Positions 1 through 7,443 of a stretch of 23,065 nt of DNA are shown here, piece by piece. The number at the start of each line of letters is the position of its first letter. The first letter of the stretch is position 1. This DNA is from a virus. Position numbers and translations under genes: made by a program. The stretch lies in the IMG/VR virus record IMGVR_UViG_3300044807_000118, positions 1 to 23,065 of that record, one strand, 5' to 3'. The notes under the pieces were generated by a model. The model searched no databases. It had not been told where the DNA came from and saw nothing but the letters and a program-made list of their open reading frames with translations.

Positions 1-327
1 GTGGCCGCCACCCGTGACTCCGCCGCCCCGACCCCTCCTCTGAAGAAGCGGGGCTCAAGGAAGGCCGCGCCTGCCGAACCGAGGGAAACGCCAGCAGCCG
101 CCAAGGCCGCGCGCGGTTCGGCGCGCCTGCCCATCGCGGCGCGCGAAGCGATTGCCGCCGCGGCCGTCGATCTCGGCGGGGTGGAGCGGCTGGTGGCGTG
201 GGTGCGGGAGGACGCGAAGAATGAGAGCGTCTTCTGGGCCTCGATCTACCCGAAGCTCATCCCGCTCCAGCTCGCCGGGGAGGAAGGCGGGCCGGTCGGC
301 ATCGAGCTCGTCATCCGTTTCGTCTGA
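1..327 (+). CDS. Terminase small-subunit-like phage protein (window begins at its putative GTG start)
   Basis: This 108-residue protein lies directly before the large terminase, the usual place for a small terminase subunit, which recognises phage DNA for packaging. The first half (about residues 1-45) is rich in Ala, Pro, Lys and Arg and is probably disordered and DNA-binding. The second half is a compact domain with the motifs VERLVAWVREDAKN and FWASIYPKLIPLQ, which I associate with small proteins next to TerL in alphaproteobacterial prophages. The reading frame opens with GTG at base 1, so the true start may lie upstream of the window. The stop lies 7 bases before the terL start codon, consistent with co-translation. 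The small-terminase role is inferred from position and general resemblance; no helix-turn-helix is obvious by eye. Confidence 0.55.
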   Translation: MAATRDSAAPTPPLKKRGSRKAAPAEPRETPAAAKAARGSARLPIAAREAIAAAAVDLGGVERLVAWVREDAKNESVFWASIYPKLIPLQLAGEEGGPVGIELVIRFV

Positions 328-334
328 GGTCGAG

Positions 335-1588
335 ATGCCGGCGGCCTTCCGGGGCCTGTTCGAACCGCATCGCTACAAGGCTTTCCATGGCGGCCGCGGC
401 TCGGCCAAGTCGCACAGCTTCGCCACCGCACTCGTCATCCTCGCGGCGCAGAAGCCGCTTCGCATCGTCTGCGCCCGCGAGATCCAGAACAGCCTCCGGG
501 ACTCGGTCAAGCAACTGGTCGAGGACAAGATCGCGACGCTCGGCCTGTCGGCGCGCTTCCGCTGCCTCGACAAGATGACCCGCGGCCTCAACGGCTCCCA
601 ATTCACCTATATCGGCCTGTGGCGCAATCCGGACGCGATCAAGTCGCTGGAGGGCGCCGACATCTTCTGGGGCGAGGAGGCGAGCGCCTTCTCCGAGCGG
701 TCGCTGAAGATCGTCCGGCCGACGATGCGCAAGCCGGGATCGGAACTGTGGTTCAGCTGGAACCCGGAATTCGAGCACGATCCCGTGGACCTGTTCTTCC
801 GCGGCCGGACGCCGCCGCCGCAGGCGCTGCTCCGGAAGGTGAGCTGGCGCGACAATCCCTGGTTCTCCGGCACGCCGCTCCAGGCCGAGATGGAGTTCGA
901 CTATGAGGCGGACCCGGCCCGCGCCGAGCATGTCTGGGGCGGCGGCTACGTGACCGCGGTGGACGGCGCTTATTATGCAGCGCCGCTCGCCGAGGCCAGG
1001 GAAGGAGGGCGGATCGGACGGGTCGCCGCCGATCCTCTGCTCGCGCTGCGTGCCTTCTGGGACCTGGGGGTGAGTGATTCCACTTCGATCTGGGTCGCGC
1101 AATTTGCCGGGCGCGAGATCCGTGTGCTCGATTATTGCGAAGGGCAGGGGCAGCCGCTCGGCTTTTACGCCGACTGGCTGCGCGGCCGCGGCTATGGCGC
1201 CGCCGAATGCGTGCTGCCGCATGACGGAGCGCGGCGCGACAGCGTGTCGGCGCTCAAATATGAGGACCATCTCCGCGAGGCGGGCTTCCGCGTCCAGACC
1301 GTCCCGAACCAGGGCAAGGGCGCGGCGATGAAGCGGATCGAGGCGGCGCGGCGGCTTTTCCCCTCGATCTGGTTCAACGAGGAGAATTGCCGCGACGGGC
1401 TGAAGTCGCTCGCCGCCTATCACGAGCGAATCGACGGCAAGCGCAATGTCGGCCTGGGGCCGGAGCATGACTGGGCGAGCCACGGCGCCGACGCTTTCGG
1501 GCTGATGTGCGTGGCCTACGAGGCGCCGCAGGAGCGGCGGAGCGCGCCCAAGGTTGCGCATCATGGACAAGGGGGATGGATGGGATGA
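335..1588 (+). CDS. terL: Phage terminase large subunit (PBSX/Terminase_3-like ATPase-nuclease)
   Basis: This 417-residue motor protein pumps DNA into the prohead and cuts it. The N-terminal ATPase has a Walker A motif GGRGSAKS at residues 19-26, and a Walker B strand with catalytic acids in ADIFWGEEA at residues 108-116. The C-terminal RNase H-like nuclease shows FWDLGVSDSTS (first metal-binding Asp), LPHDGARRD, and the final HDWASHGADAFG motif. Length fits the family. The ATG at 335 follows an SD-like TGAGGT with good spacing; an upstream in-frame extension to 152 would overlap gene 1 and is Ser/Arg-rich shadow coding. The stop overlaps the portal start (ATGA). Assignment to packaging is secure; the exact terminase family is from recognition only. 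Confidence 0.95.
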   Translation: MPAAFRGLFEPHRYKAFHGGRGSAKSHSFATALVILAAQKPLRIVCAREIQNSLRDSVKQLVEDKIATLGLSARFRCLDKMTRGLNGSQFTYIGLWRNPDAIKSLEGADIFWGEEASAFSERSLKIVRPTMRKPGSELWFSWNPEFEHDPVDLFFRGRTPPPQALLRKVSWRDNPWFSGTPLQAEMEFDYEADPARAEHVWGGGYVTAVDGAYYAAPLAEAREGGRIGRVAADPLLALRAFWDLGVSDSTSIWVAQFAGREIRVLDYCEGQGQPLGFYADWLRGRGYGAAECVLPHDGARRDSVSALKYEDHLREAGFRVQTVPNQGKGAAMKRIEAARRLFPSIWFNEENCRDGLKSLAAYHERIDGKRNVGLGPEHDWASHGADAFGLMCVAYEAPQERRSAPKVAHHGQGGWMG

Positions 1589-3669
1589 TTCTTCGACAAG
1601 CCCGAAGCGGGGCCCTTCGAGACGCGTCCTCCCCCGGCTCAGGTCCGGGGTCGGCCGCTCCTCAGGATGAGCGGGACGAGGATGAGCGGGAACAGGATGA
1701 TCGGCAGGCGTCCGACGAGAAGATCCTCGCCGCCGCGCGCGACGATTACAAGCGGGCGCGCGACGCCTGGAACGAGAACCAGCAGGAAGCGCGCGCCGAC
1801 CTCGAATTCGCGCGGCTCGGGCGGCAATGGGATGTTTCGGTCGAGCAGCAGCGCCGGCGCGAGAACCGCCCCTGCCTCACCTTCAACAAGATGCCGGCCT
1901 TCATCCGCCAGGTGGTCAACGACGCGCGGCAGAACAAGCCGGCGATCAAGGTCCACCCGCAGGACAGCGGCGCCGACAGGCGCGTCGCCGAAATCTATAA
2001 CGGCCTGATCCGCAACATCGAGGCCGCGTCCGACGCCGACGTCGCCTATGACACGGCGATCGAGCATGCGGTCGGCCAGGGCTTCGGCTTCTGGCGGATC
2101 AACACCCGTTATACGAGCGACGACGCCTTCGACCAGGACATCGTCGTCGAGCGGGTGTCGAACCCGTTCGCGGTCTACGGCGACCCGCGCTCGACCGCCG
2201 CCGACAGCTCGGACTGGAACAGCGCCTTCGTCATCACGACGATGAGCAAGGAGGCGTTCGAGCGCGACTATCCGGAGGCGGAAAGGACGAACTGGGAGTA
2301 TGACTTCGCCGACTGCCCGGACTGGCTGGACGGCGAGGATGTGGTGCTCGCCGAATATTGGACGCGCGAGAAAGTGGCGCGCGAGATCGTCGCTTTGTCG
2401 GACGGCGCCGTCGTCGGCACGGACGAGCTGGCGGCGCAGCCGGAGCATTTTGCCGGGCTCGAGATCGTCGGCCGGCCGCGCCGGGTGGAGAGCTGGAAGG
2501 TCACCCAGCGGCTGATGACCGGCGCCGAGATCCTGAAGACGGTCGACTGGGCCGGCAAATATATCCCGATCGTGCCCGTCTATGGCGACGAGGTGGTCGA
2601 CGAGAACGGGCGCCGCCATTTCCGCTCGCTGATCCGCGACGCCAAATCGGCGCAGCAGATGTTCAATTACTGGCGGACGACGACGACCGAGCTGGTCGCT
2701 TTGGCTCCGAAGGCGCCCTGGGTGGGCGAGGAGAAGGCCTTCTCGATCGATCCCAATTGGGACACGGCGAACAGCGCCTCGCACGCCAAATTGATGGTGC
2801 CGAACGGGGCGCGCTTTCCCGAGCGGATGCCCTTCGCCGGCGTCCCCGCGGGAGCGCTGCAGGAGGCGCTCAACGCCAATGACGACATGAAGGCGATCAT
2901 CGGCATCTACGATGCCTCGCTCGGCGCGCGGAGCAACGAGACTTCGGGCCGCGCGATCATGGCGCGGCAGCGGGAAGGGGATGTTTCCACCTTCCACTTC
3001 ATCGACAATCTCAGCCGCGCGATCCGTCACGGCGGGCGCATCCTGCTCGACCTCATCCCCAGGGTCTACACGACCGAGCGGATGGTCCGGGTGCTCGGCG
3101 AGGATCTGGCGCCGGCCAATGTGGCGGTGGCGCCGACCGGGCAGGCGGTGACGCCGGTGCCGAACGCGGCCGGCGAGACGGTCGCGCATATCTTCGACCT
3201 GGCGGCGGGGAAATACGACCTCAGCGTCTCGTCCGGCCCGGCCTATACGACGCGGCGGGCGGAGGCCTCCGACCTGATGATGCAGATGATGCAGGCGGCG
3301 CCGCAGGTGATCCCGCTGATCGCCGATCTCTGGGTCGAGCAGCAGGACATGCCGCTCGCCGACCGGCTGGCGGAGCGATTCCGCCTGATGCTGCCGCCCC
3401 AGGCGCAGGGTGCGGGCAGCGGTTCGGGGGGCGCCGGGCCGGGCGGGGGAGGGGGCGCCGGTGGCGGTCTCCCCCCAGCGGTCCAGCAGCAGATCCAGGA
3501 GGGCCTCGCCCAGCTGCAGCAGCTCCAGCAGGAGAATGCGACGCTCCGCCAGGCGCTCAGGAACCGGATGGCCGAGACCCAGGTGAAGTCGGAGGCGAAC
3601 CAGATCCACGCCTATGAGGCGCAGACCGAGCGGATGCGGGCGGTGCAGCCGCCGGGAATGGTGGGCTGA
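1585..3669 (+). CDS. P22-like portal protein
   Basis: This 694-residue protein forms the dodecameric ring at the head vertex through which DNA enters and leaves. The core from about residue 45 (DEKILAAARDDYKRARDAW, FARLGRQWD, RPCLTFNKMPAFIRQVVND) to about residue 590 matches what I know of P22-type portals, including the NPFAVYGDP and AEYWTREK segments. The C-terminal end has a Gly-rich linker and a Gln-rich coiled coil (about residues 635-685), consistent with a barrel. The start at 1585 overlaps the terL stop as ATGA and has a G-rich SD (AGGGGG) about 9 bases upstream; an in-frame ATG at 1576 sits too close to that SD. Residues 3 to about 30 are odd because they are encoded by a palindromic repeat (see separate entry). 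A broken second copy of the C-terminal region lies at 5446-5525. Confidence 0.93.
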   Translation: MILRQARSGALRDASSPGSGPGSAAPQDERDEDEREQDDRQASDEKILAAARDDYKRARDAWNENQQEARADLEFARLGRQWDVSVEQQRRRENRPCLTFNKMPAFIRQVVNDARQNKPAIKVHPQDSGADRRVAEIYNGLIRNIEAASDADVAYDTAIEHAVGQGFGFWRINTRYTSDDAFDQDIVVERVSNPFAVYGDPRSTAADSSDWNSAFVITTMSKEAFERDYPEAERTNWEYDFADCPDWLDGEDVVLAEYWTREKVAREIVALSDGAVVGTDELAAQPEHFAGLEIVGRPRRVESWKVTQRLMTGAEILKTVDWAGKYIPIVPVYGDEVVDENGRRHFRSLIRDAKSAQQMFNYWRTTTTELVALAPKAPWVGEEKAFSIDPNWDTANSASHAKLMVPNGARFPERMPFAGVPAGALQEALNANDDMKAIIGIYDASLGARSNETSGRAIMARQREGDVSTFHFIDNLSRAIRHGGRILLDLIPRVYTTERMVRVLGEDLAPANVAVAPTGQAVTPVPNAAGETVAHIFDLAAGKYDLSVSSGPAYTTRRAEASDLMMQMMQAAPQVIPLIADLWVEQQDMPLADRLAERFRLMLPPQAQGAGSGSGGAGPGGGGGAGGGLPPAVQQQIQEGLAQLQQLQQENATLRQALRNRMAETQVKSEANQIHAYEAQTERMRAVQPPGMVG
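1591..1674. repeat. Palindromic REP-like element inside the portal 5' coding region
   Basis: The stretch holds CTTCGACAAG, CCCTTCGAGACG and CTCAGGATGAGCGG, all of which resemble short dispersed repeats common in sphingomonad intergenic DNA. It contains two perfect inverted repeats: CCCCGG/CCGGGG (1632-1637 and 1645-1650) and CCGCTC/GAGCGG (1655-1660 and 1669-1674). It is read in frame as the low-complexity N-terminus of the portal. The identification as a host REP-type element is from memory of such repeats and was not searched. Confidence 0.5.
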
Positions 3670-3715
3670 TCCGACCGGTGTTGGTCGGGGCGAACGATCT
3701 ATCGAAGGACTGCAA

Positions 3716-5038
3716 ATGGTGAAGCCTTGGGAAATGGATTGGAGCGCCGGCGATCCGGCGCCGGACGCGAGCCTGCTGCCGATCGTGCCTTTCTTCGGCC
3801 GGCAGCCGCCACCGATGCTGGATGCTGGCGGCGCGGGCATCGACGTTGGCGGGGTGCCGGCGACGGTCAATCAAGTGCAGGCCCCCGGCCCGTCGGCGAT
3901 CCAGGCAGCAGGTGCATCTCCGGTGACCGCGGCCGACCCCATGCCGATGCAGGCGGCCGGTACAACTTCGGCACCCCCAGCCTACCCTTTCGCAGTACCG
4001 TCGACGCTGCCATCGCCAGCGCTCGATGCAAAGATCCTGGCACGATATGGCCAGGTGCGCTCCGCAGCGCCTACCGCAGACTGGTTGAGCCAGCCGCCGC
4101 AGCCATCAGCCATCGACGCGCCAACTACGCTTGGTCCGTTGCCGGGCCCGGCCGGCCCGCAAGGACGGCATTCGGTGCAGCCGCCCGTCTACGACAGCTG
4201 GAGCGGGCTCACCGGTGGGACGGCAATTCAATCCAGCCCCAGTCAGATTGGTGCCATTCCAGCGCATCGGATGCTCGCACAGGCAGTAGGTGGCAATCTC
4301 TCACAGGCAACCGCCTCAGGGGGACGTGTGCCGCAGCAACCCGGAAGGTTTGTCCAGGCGCCGCCACCGCAGAACGCCCGGCAGGGGCCCGCGGCGCCGA
4401 TTGCGCCCGCCGCCGGTCCCCATGCGGCCGCCACAGTTCGGCCCAGGGTGCGTGGCGCCGGCAGGCTTTCGCCAGCCGGTACCTTGGCTAGGGCCCGGGT
4501 TGGGGCGCCTTTGCGAGATCGGCTCATCGCCGGCGGCCACAGCGTGGACGACGCGACGGCGCTGGCCGCCAACGCGGCAATGGAGAGCGGGGCCGATTAT
4601 CGTTCTCGCGAACGCATTCGCGGCCACCCGAATCAAGGTGGTCGCGGCTTATGGATGTGGACCGGGCCTCGGCGGGACCTGTTCCGCCGCACGATGGGGG
4701 TGTCGGTCGAGAACTCGACCGAAGACCAGCAGATCCGCTTTCAGGAATGGGAATTGGCACATACCGAAAGAAGAACGTGGCAGCACGCGCACGCCGCAGG
4801 ACGGGGCGCTCCGGACATCGCCGCAGGTTTTGCAACCTACGTCGAGAGGCCGGCAAACCCCACTCGAGACAGCGCGGAACGCGCTGCTGTGGCAGAAGCG
4901 ATGGGAGCGATCCCGGTGCATGTCACGGGAGGTAGGGGCAGCACGCCCGCTCGGAGGCCGCCTCAGCTGCCTTCTCCCCGGCCATCGCAACCCACCCCCG
5001 ATCGTGGTTGGGTTTTCGAGCCGGTGCACGGCGGCTGA
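3716..5038 (+). CDS. Virion-associated lysozyme A with KPWE-type N-terminal tag (tail-lysozyme-like C-terminus)
   Basis: This 440-residue protein is predicted to be carried in the virion and to cut peptidoglycan during DNA entry. Residues 1-42 hold the tag KPWEMDWS...LPIVPFFGRQPPPMLDAGG, shared with the protein at 18462-19796. Residues about 43-265 are a Pro/Ala/Gln-rich linker without predicted fold. Residues about 266-415 resemble phage tail lysozyme domains: a helix with AANAAMESGADY (candidate catalytic Glu290), GGRGLWMWTGPRRD, QIRFQEWEL and FATYVERPANPT. The start has GAAGGA six bases upstream. It sits between portal and scaffold, an unusual place, and is followed two bases later by the end of an opposite-strand secreted gene. 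Codon use looks less GC-biased than that of the portal, suggesting transfer. The enzyme class is inferred from motifs. Confidence 0.8.
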   Translation: MVKPWEMDWSAGDPAPDASLLPIVPFFGRQPPPMLDAGGAGIDVGGVPATVNQVQAPGPSAIQAAGASPVTAADPMPMQAAGTTSAPPAYPFAVPSTLPSPALDAKILARYGQVRSAAPTADWLSQPPQPSAIDAPTTLGPLPGPAGPQGRHSVQPPVYDSWSGLTGGTAIQSSPSQIGAIPAHRMLAQAVGGNLSQATASGGRVPQQPGRFVQAPPPQNARQGPAAPIAPAAGPHAAATVRPRVRGAGRLSPAGTLARARVGAPLRDRLIAGGHSVDDATALAANAAMESGADYRSRERIRGHPNQGGRGLWMWTGPRRDLFRRTMGVSVENSTEDQQIRFQEWELAHTERRTWQHAHAAGRGAPDIAAGFATYVERPANPTRDSAERAAVAEAMGAIPVHVTGGRGSTPARRPPQLPSPRPSQPTPDRGWVFEPVHGG

Positions 5039-5040
5039 AA

Positions 5041-5355
5041 TTAGCGGGTTCGATCCCTGGTACAGGGGAGCCAAGTCATCTGAAACTCAGCCGCGTCCCT
5101 GTTTCTTGAACCATGGCACCATCCGCGGCGCTCAAGCTGACGGACCAGCCGATCCCGCCGGCGGCATGTCGGCCCTTGCGGGTCCTCGCCAATGCCGCCG
5201 CGGCAGAGTTCGTTCCACCGGATCTCTCGATCGATGAGAGGTTGGATATCCTTCGGATAATATTGCCTGACATGAGCCTTCTGGGCCGTGGCTGCAGGTA
5301 CCGCGGCGCAGGCGATGGCGAGAAACGCGATGGTCCGCAAAAGTGCAAACGTCAC
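5041..5355 (-). CDS. Small secreted four-cysteine protein, opposite strand, cassette A
   Basis: This 104-residue reading frame starts at GTG (5355-5353) with AGGAG nine bases upstream. Residues 1-25 form a clear signal peptide (LLRTIAFLAIACAAVPAATA, then AQKA). The mature part has four cysteines (51, 64, 80, 98) and the pattern NELCRGGIGEDPQGPTCRRR followed by RDRLVRQLERRGWCHG. I recognise this pattern from small uncharacterised periplasmic proteins of proteobacteria but know of no proven function. It converges on lysozyme A with a two-base gap. The signal peptide is almost the same as that of the opposite-strand protein in cassette B (20869-21285), which argues that both are real genes. It could be a stabilising partner, an inhibitor or a moron product; I do not assign a role. 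Confidence 0.72.
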   Translation of the reverse strand: MTFALLRTIAFLAIACAAVPAATAQKAHVRQYYPKDIQPLIDREIRWNELCRGGIGEDPQGPTCRRRDRLVRQLERRGWCHGSRNRDAAEFQMTWLPCTRDRTR

Positions 5356-5445
5356 AGCCGCGGTCTCCTGAGCACGAGGATCAGTTTCGGTCGGCGCTCT
5401 TACCAGACCCGGTCCTATGGAACAACATGGGAACAGGGAGGCCGC

Positions 5446-5525
5446 CGACCGGCGGCGGAGCGCTTCCGCCTGATGCCGCCGCCGCAGGCACAGGGTGGTG
5501 CGGGCGGTTCCGGGGGACGCCGGGC
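5446..5525 (+). pseudogene. Remnant duplicate of the portal gene 3' region
   Basis: About 80 bases here closely match portal bases 3361 to about 3440: GACCGG, then CGGAGCG-TTCCGCCTGATG, then CCGCC-CAGGC-CAGGGTG, then GCGGTTC-GGGGG-CGCCGGGC. Read in one frame, it gives AERFRLMPPPQAQGGAGGSG against AERFRLMLPPQAQGAGSGSG in the portal. No portal start or core is present, and the match fades after about 5525. It lies downstream of lysozyme A and the opposite-strand gene, as expected if cassette A entered or was exchanged by recombination at the portal 3' end. Confidence 0.7.
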
Positions 5526-5668
5526 AGCAGCTCGGGGGATGATTTCCGAAAACAGCGTCAGTTCTGCTGCCAAAAGCCGGCACGTTGGCGTCCCTGCCGC
5601 AAAACAGATACGGTAAAGAGAGAATCGAAGCGCAACGGATGCAGCTTCGTCGGCAGTGAGGAGGCGCT

Positions 5669-6124
5669 ATGGATGGCATCAAGCTTTGTCGGCGCTTTCG
5701 CAGGCCAGCTCTGCTGTCGGGTGCCGCCGTCGCCCTCCTCATCGGGCACGTTGCTCCCGCTCCAGCCGCCGCGGAGGCCGGACAAGGGGCCGCTGCCGAT
5801 CCCTATGCGGCATGCTTGAAGACCGGCCAAGCCGCCGAAGGCGTCATGCCCGCTATCGAAGATTGCAATAGAGCGGAGCTCCACAGGAGCGACCAGGAAC
5901 TCAACCACTTGTACGCCGGCCTGATCCGCCGCCTGCCGCCGTCGCAGGTGCGTGCGCTGCGAGCTGGTGAAAGAGCCTGGGTTCAACACCGTGACAGAAC
6001 TTGCATGAAGGAAGCCGGCGGAGCGTCTCAAGACGAAGATGTCTCGTATCTCCAATGCCTCCTCCGTGAAACCACCGATAGAATACAGTGGCTAAGGCAT
6101 CGGTACAAAAACGGGGTCCGTTAG
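5669..6124 (+). CDS. LprI/DUF1311-family secreted protein, cassette A (putative lysozyme inhibitor)
   Basis: This 151-residue protein has an arginine-rich start, a hydrophobic segment (about residues 14-30) and an Ala-rich cleavage region, so it should be exported. The mature part carries four cysteines (49, 66, 112, 130) and the LprI-like signature: helix DQELNHLYAGLIRRLPPSQV, then ERAWVQHRDRTC with Trp104, Arg108-Asp109 and Cys112. Proteins of this family include the mycobacterial lysozyme inhibitor LprI, though most members are untested. A strong SD (GAGGAGG) ends five bases before the ATG. A weak promoter-like pair, TTGGCG (5585-5590) and TACGGT (5609-5614), lies 18 bases apart upstream, so independent expression is possible. 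Its position after a virion lysozyme suggests protection of the host wall or exclusion of related phages; this is inference. Confidence 0.83.
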   Translation: MDGIKLCRRFRRPALLSGAAVALLIGHVAPAPAAAEAGQGAAADPYAACLKTGQAAEGVMPAIEDCNRAELHRSDQELNHLYAGLIRRLPPSQVRALRAGERAWVQHRDRTCMKEAGGASQDEDVSYLQCLLRETTDRIQWLRHRYKNGVR

Positions 6125-6339
6125 CCTTTTTGGCGATCGGCACGCTAAAACCGGGGCGCAGGAATTGAGCATGTGTCCTTGGGATTCCTGTTTGTCAGGC
6201 AAACGCAGCTTTTTGCGGGATCGCTCGTACCGCGGCCGCTGAAGCCGATCGTATTCCTTACATTTGATTTTCCCGCCAACCTTTCGAGGAGCGGGTCAAC
6301 CCGCCGCGCCGTGAGGCGCGGCTTTTCCCGGAGATGGAT
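6125..6339. other. Leader region before the scaffold gene
   Basis: No gene is supported in this gap. It holds CGCA/TGCG flanking a T-run near 6208-6220, an AT-richer stretch TATTCCTTACATTTGATTTT near 6250-6269 that could contain a promoter, and the GUGA-loop hairpin described separately. A similar TTCCTACATTT word occurs at 21419-21429, upstream of the lysis module. Confidence 0.4.
6303..6326 (+). promoter_or_regulatory. GUGA-tetraloop hairpin with T-run, scaffold leader
   Basis: GCCGCGCC, loop GTGA, GGCGCGGC form a perfect 8-bp stem capped by a GNRA-type tetraloop, followed by TTTT and 7 bases later the first ATG of the scaffold frame. The form fits an intrinsic terminator or a processing/attenuation hairpin. 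A shorter relative in the same sequence context precedes the coat gene (7402-7415). Confidence 0.5.
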
Positions 6340-7224
6340 ATGGAATTCGAAAGTGCGACCAATCCGGTCGAGGGTGCCGACACGTCGCTCGTCGACATCG
6401 GCAGCCCGGCGCAGGAAGTCCCCCAAGAGATCGACCCGTCGACAAGCTCAGGGCAGGCGCCCGAGGAAGAGGAGCCGGGCGATGCGGATTCCGCTTCCGA
6501 GATCGAGGAGATCGAGCATGACGGCCGCAAGTACCAGGTGCCGAAGGCGCTGAAGGACGCGTTCCTTCGGCAGGCCGATTACACCCGCAAGACCCAGGAG
6601 GTGGCGGATCTGCGCCGGGCCGTCGAGGCCGAGCGGCAGGCCATCCGCGGCGCCGGCGAGGCGGAGGTGGCGGCGCGGGCGCAGCTGGTCACGATCGACC
6701 AGCAGCTCGCCCATTATCAACGGATCGACTGGGATGCCTGGGAGGACCAGGACCCGTTCGAGGCCCAGAAAGGCTGGCGGCAGTTCCAACAGCTCCAGAA
6801 TGCCCGGTCCCAGGCCGCCGGGCAGTTCGCGCAAGTCGCGCAGCAGCGCCATCTCGTCCAGCAGCAGGAGACTGCCAGGCAGATCGAGGAAGGGCGCGCC
6901 GTGCTCGCGCGCGACATCAAGGACTGGTCGCCCCAGCTCGCCGAAGCGCTGCTGGACCATGGCGTTTCGCAATACGGCTTTCAGCGCGGGGAGATCGAGG
7001 AATTCACCGATCCGCGCATGGTGAAGGTCCTGCACGACGCCTGGCAATATCGAAGCATCACCCGCAGGCAGCAGCAGGCGCAGCGCCACGCCGCCGCCCA
7101 GACCGCCCAGCCAGCAGCCCGGGTGGGGACCAGCGCGTCTCCGCCCAAGGGACTGGACGACCGGCTGAGCGTCGACGAATGGGCGCGGCGCCGGAACGAG
7201 CAGGTCCGCAAGCGGGCCCGCTAG
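6340..7224 (+). CDS. Capsid scaffolding protein
   Basis: This 294-residue acidic, helix-rich protein lies directly before the major coat gene, the standard place for a P22-type scaffold, which guides prohead assembly and is then released. Residues 1-60 are acidic and disordered. YQVPKALKDAFLRQADYTRKTQEV is a segment I know from phage scaffold and head-assembly proteins. The middle (about 95-180) is Gln/Ala-rich coiled coil, and the C-terminus is basic (WARRRNEQVRKRAR), as expected for coat binding. The ATG at 6340 is preferred because GGAG lies six bases upstream; the ATG at 6334 abuts the same SD with no spacing. Residues about 33-40 (PSTSSGQA) come from a dispersed repeat fragment. Confidence 0.82.
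   Translation: MEFESATNPVEGADTSLVDIGSPAQEVPQEIDPSTSSGQAPEEEEPGDADSASEIEEIEHDGRKYQVPKALKDAFLRQADYTRKTQEVADLRRAVEAERQAIRGAGEAEVAARAQLVTIDQQLAHYQRIDWDAWEDQDPFEAQKGWRQFQQLQNARSQAAGQFAQVAQQRHLVQQQETARQIEEGRAVLARDIKDWSPQLAEALLDHGVSQYGFQRGEIEEFTDPRMVKVLHDAWQYRSITRRQQQAQRHAAAQTAQPAARVGTSASPPKGLDDRLSVDEWARRRNEQVRKRAR
6437..6458. repeat. REP-like fragment inside the scaffold coding region
   Basis: The bases CGTCGACAAGCTCAGGGCAG followed by GC correspond to a dispersed repeat common in sphingomonads, whose reverse reading is the frequently seen peptide PELVEG (here PELVDG). It is read in frame as PSTSSGQA in the disordered N-terminus, so it is tolerated. The repeat assignment rests on memory, not a search. 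Confidence 0.5.
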
Positions 7225-7401
7225 GGCGGTTGCCGCGCCGTGCCGGCGCCCCTCCACCGCACTTCGTGCGCCCCCCCCTCCCAACGGCCTGCGGCCGCAG
7301 GGAGGACCGGGTGGGGCCTCCCGGCCGCCGATCCTTCACGCGCCGCCCATAAAGCGGCACCCTTTCCCGCAGGGAGAGGGGCTTTCTTTCAACCCACACC
7401 C
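7225..7401. repeat. Intergenic repeat-rich spacer between scaffold and coat
   Basis: This spacer has no supported gene. It contains several imperfect palindromes: CCTCCC with GGGAGG around GGCCTGCGGCC (about 7277-7304), and CCCTTTCCC-GCA-GGGAGAGGG (about 7359-7379), which resembles a known style of sphingomonad dispersed repeat. GC-rich purine/pyrimidine tracts dominate. Function unknown; the repeats may act as processing or termination sites that tune scaffold versus coat expression. Confidence 0.4.
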
Positions 7402-7415
7402 GCGCCGTGAGGCGC
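7402..7415 (+). promoter_or_regulatory. Short GUGA-loop hairpin, coat leader
   Basis: GCGCC-GTGA-GGCGC forms a five-pair stem with the same GUGA loop as at 6303-6322. Both are preceded by TCAACCC and followed by TTCCC and a GATGGA-TGGAATT or GATGGAATTT context, so the two leaders look like copies of one element placed before scaffold and coat. Confidence 0.45.
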
Positions 7416-7443
7416 CGGCCTTCCCACAGATGGAATTTCACCC

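Noticed and set aside
1639-3870. 743-residue opposite-strand open frame under the portal
   Set aside because: It is the antisense of a strongly GC-biased gene, is Arg/Pro/His-rich, and has no recognisable motif or start site.
5044-5072. tRNA-like T-arm (GGGTTCGATCCC) followed by GGGAGCCA, suggestive of an attachment site
   Set aside because: No D-arm, anticodon arm or acceptor partner lies upstream, the spacing to the CCA is wrong, and the bases are explained as the 3' end of the opposite-strand gene.
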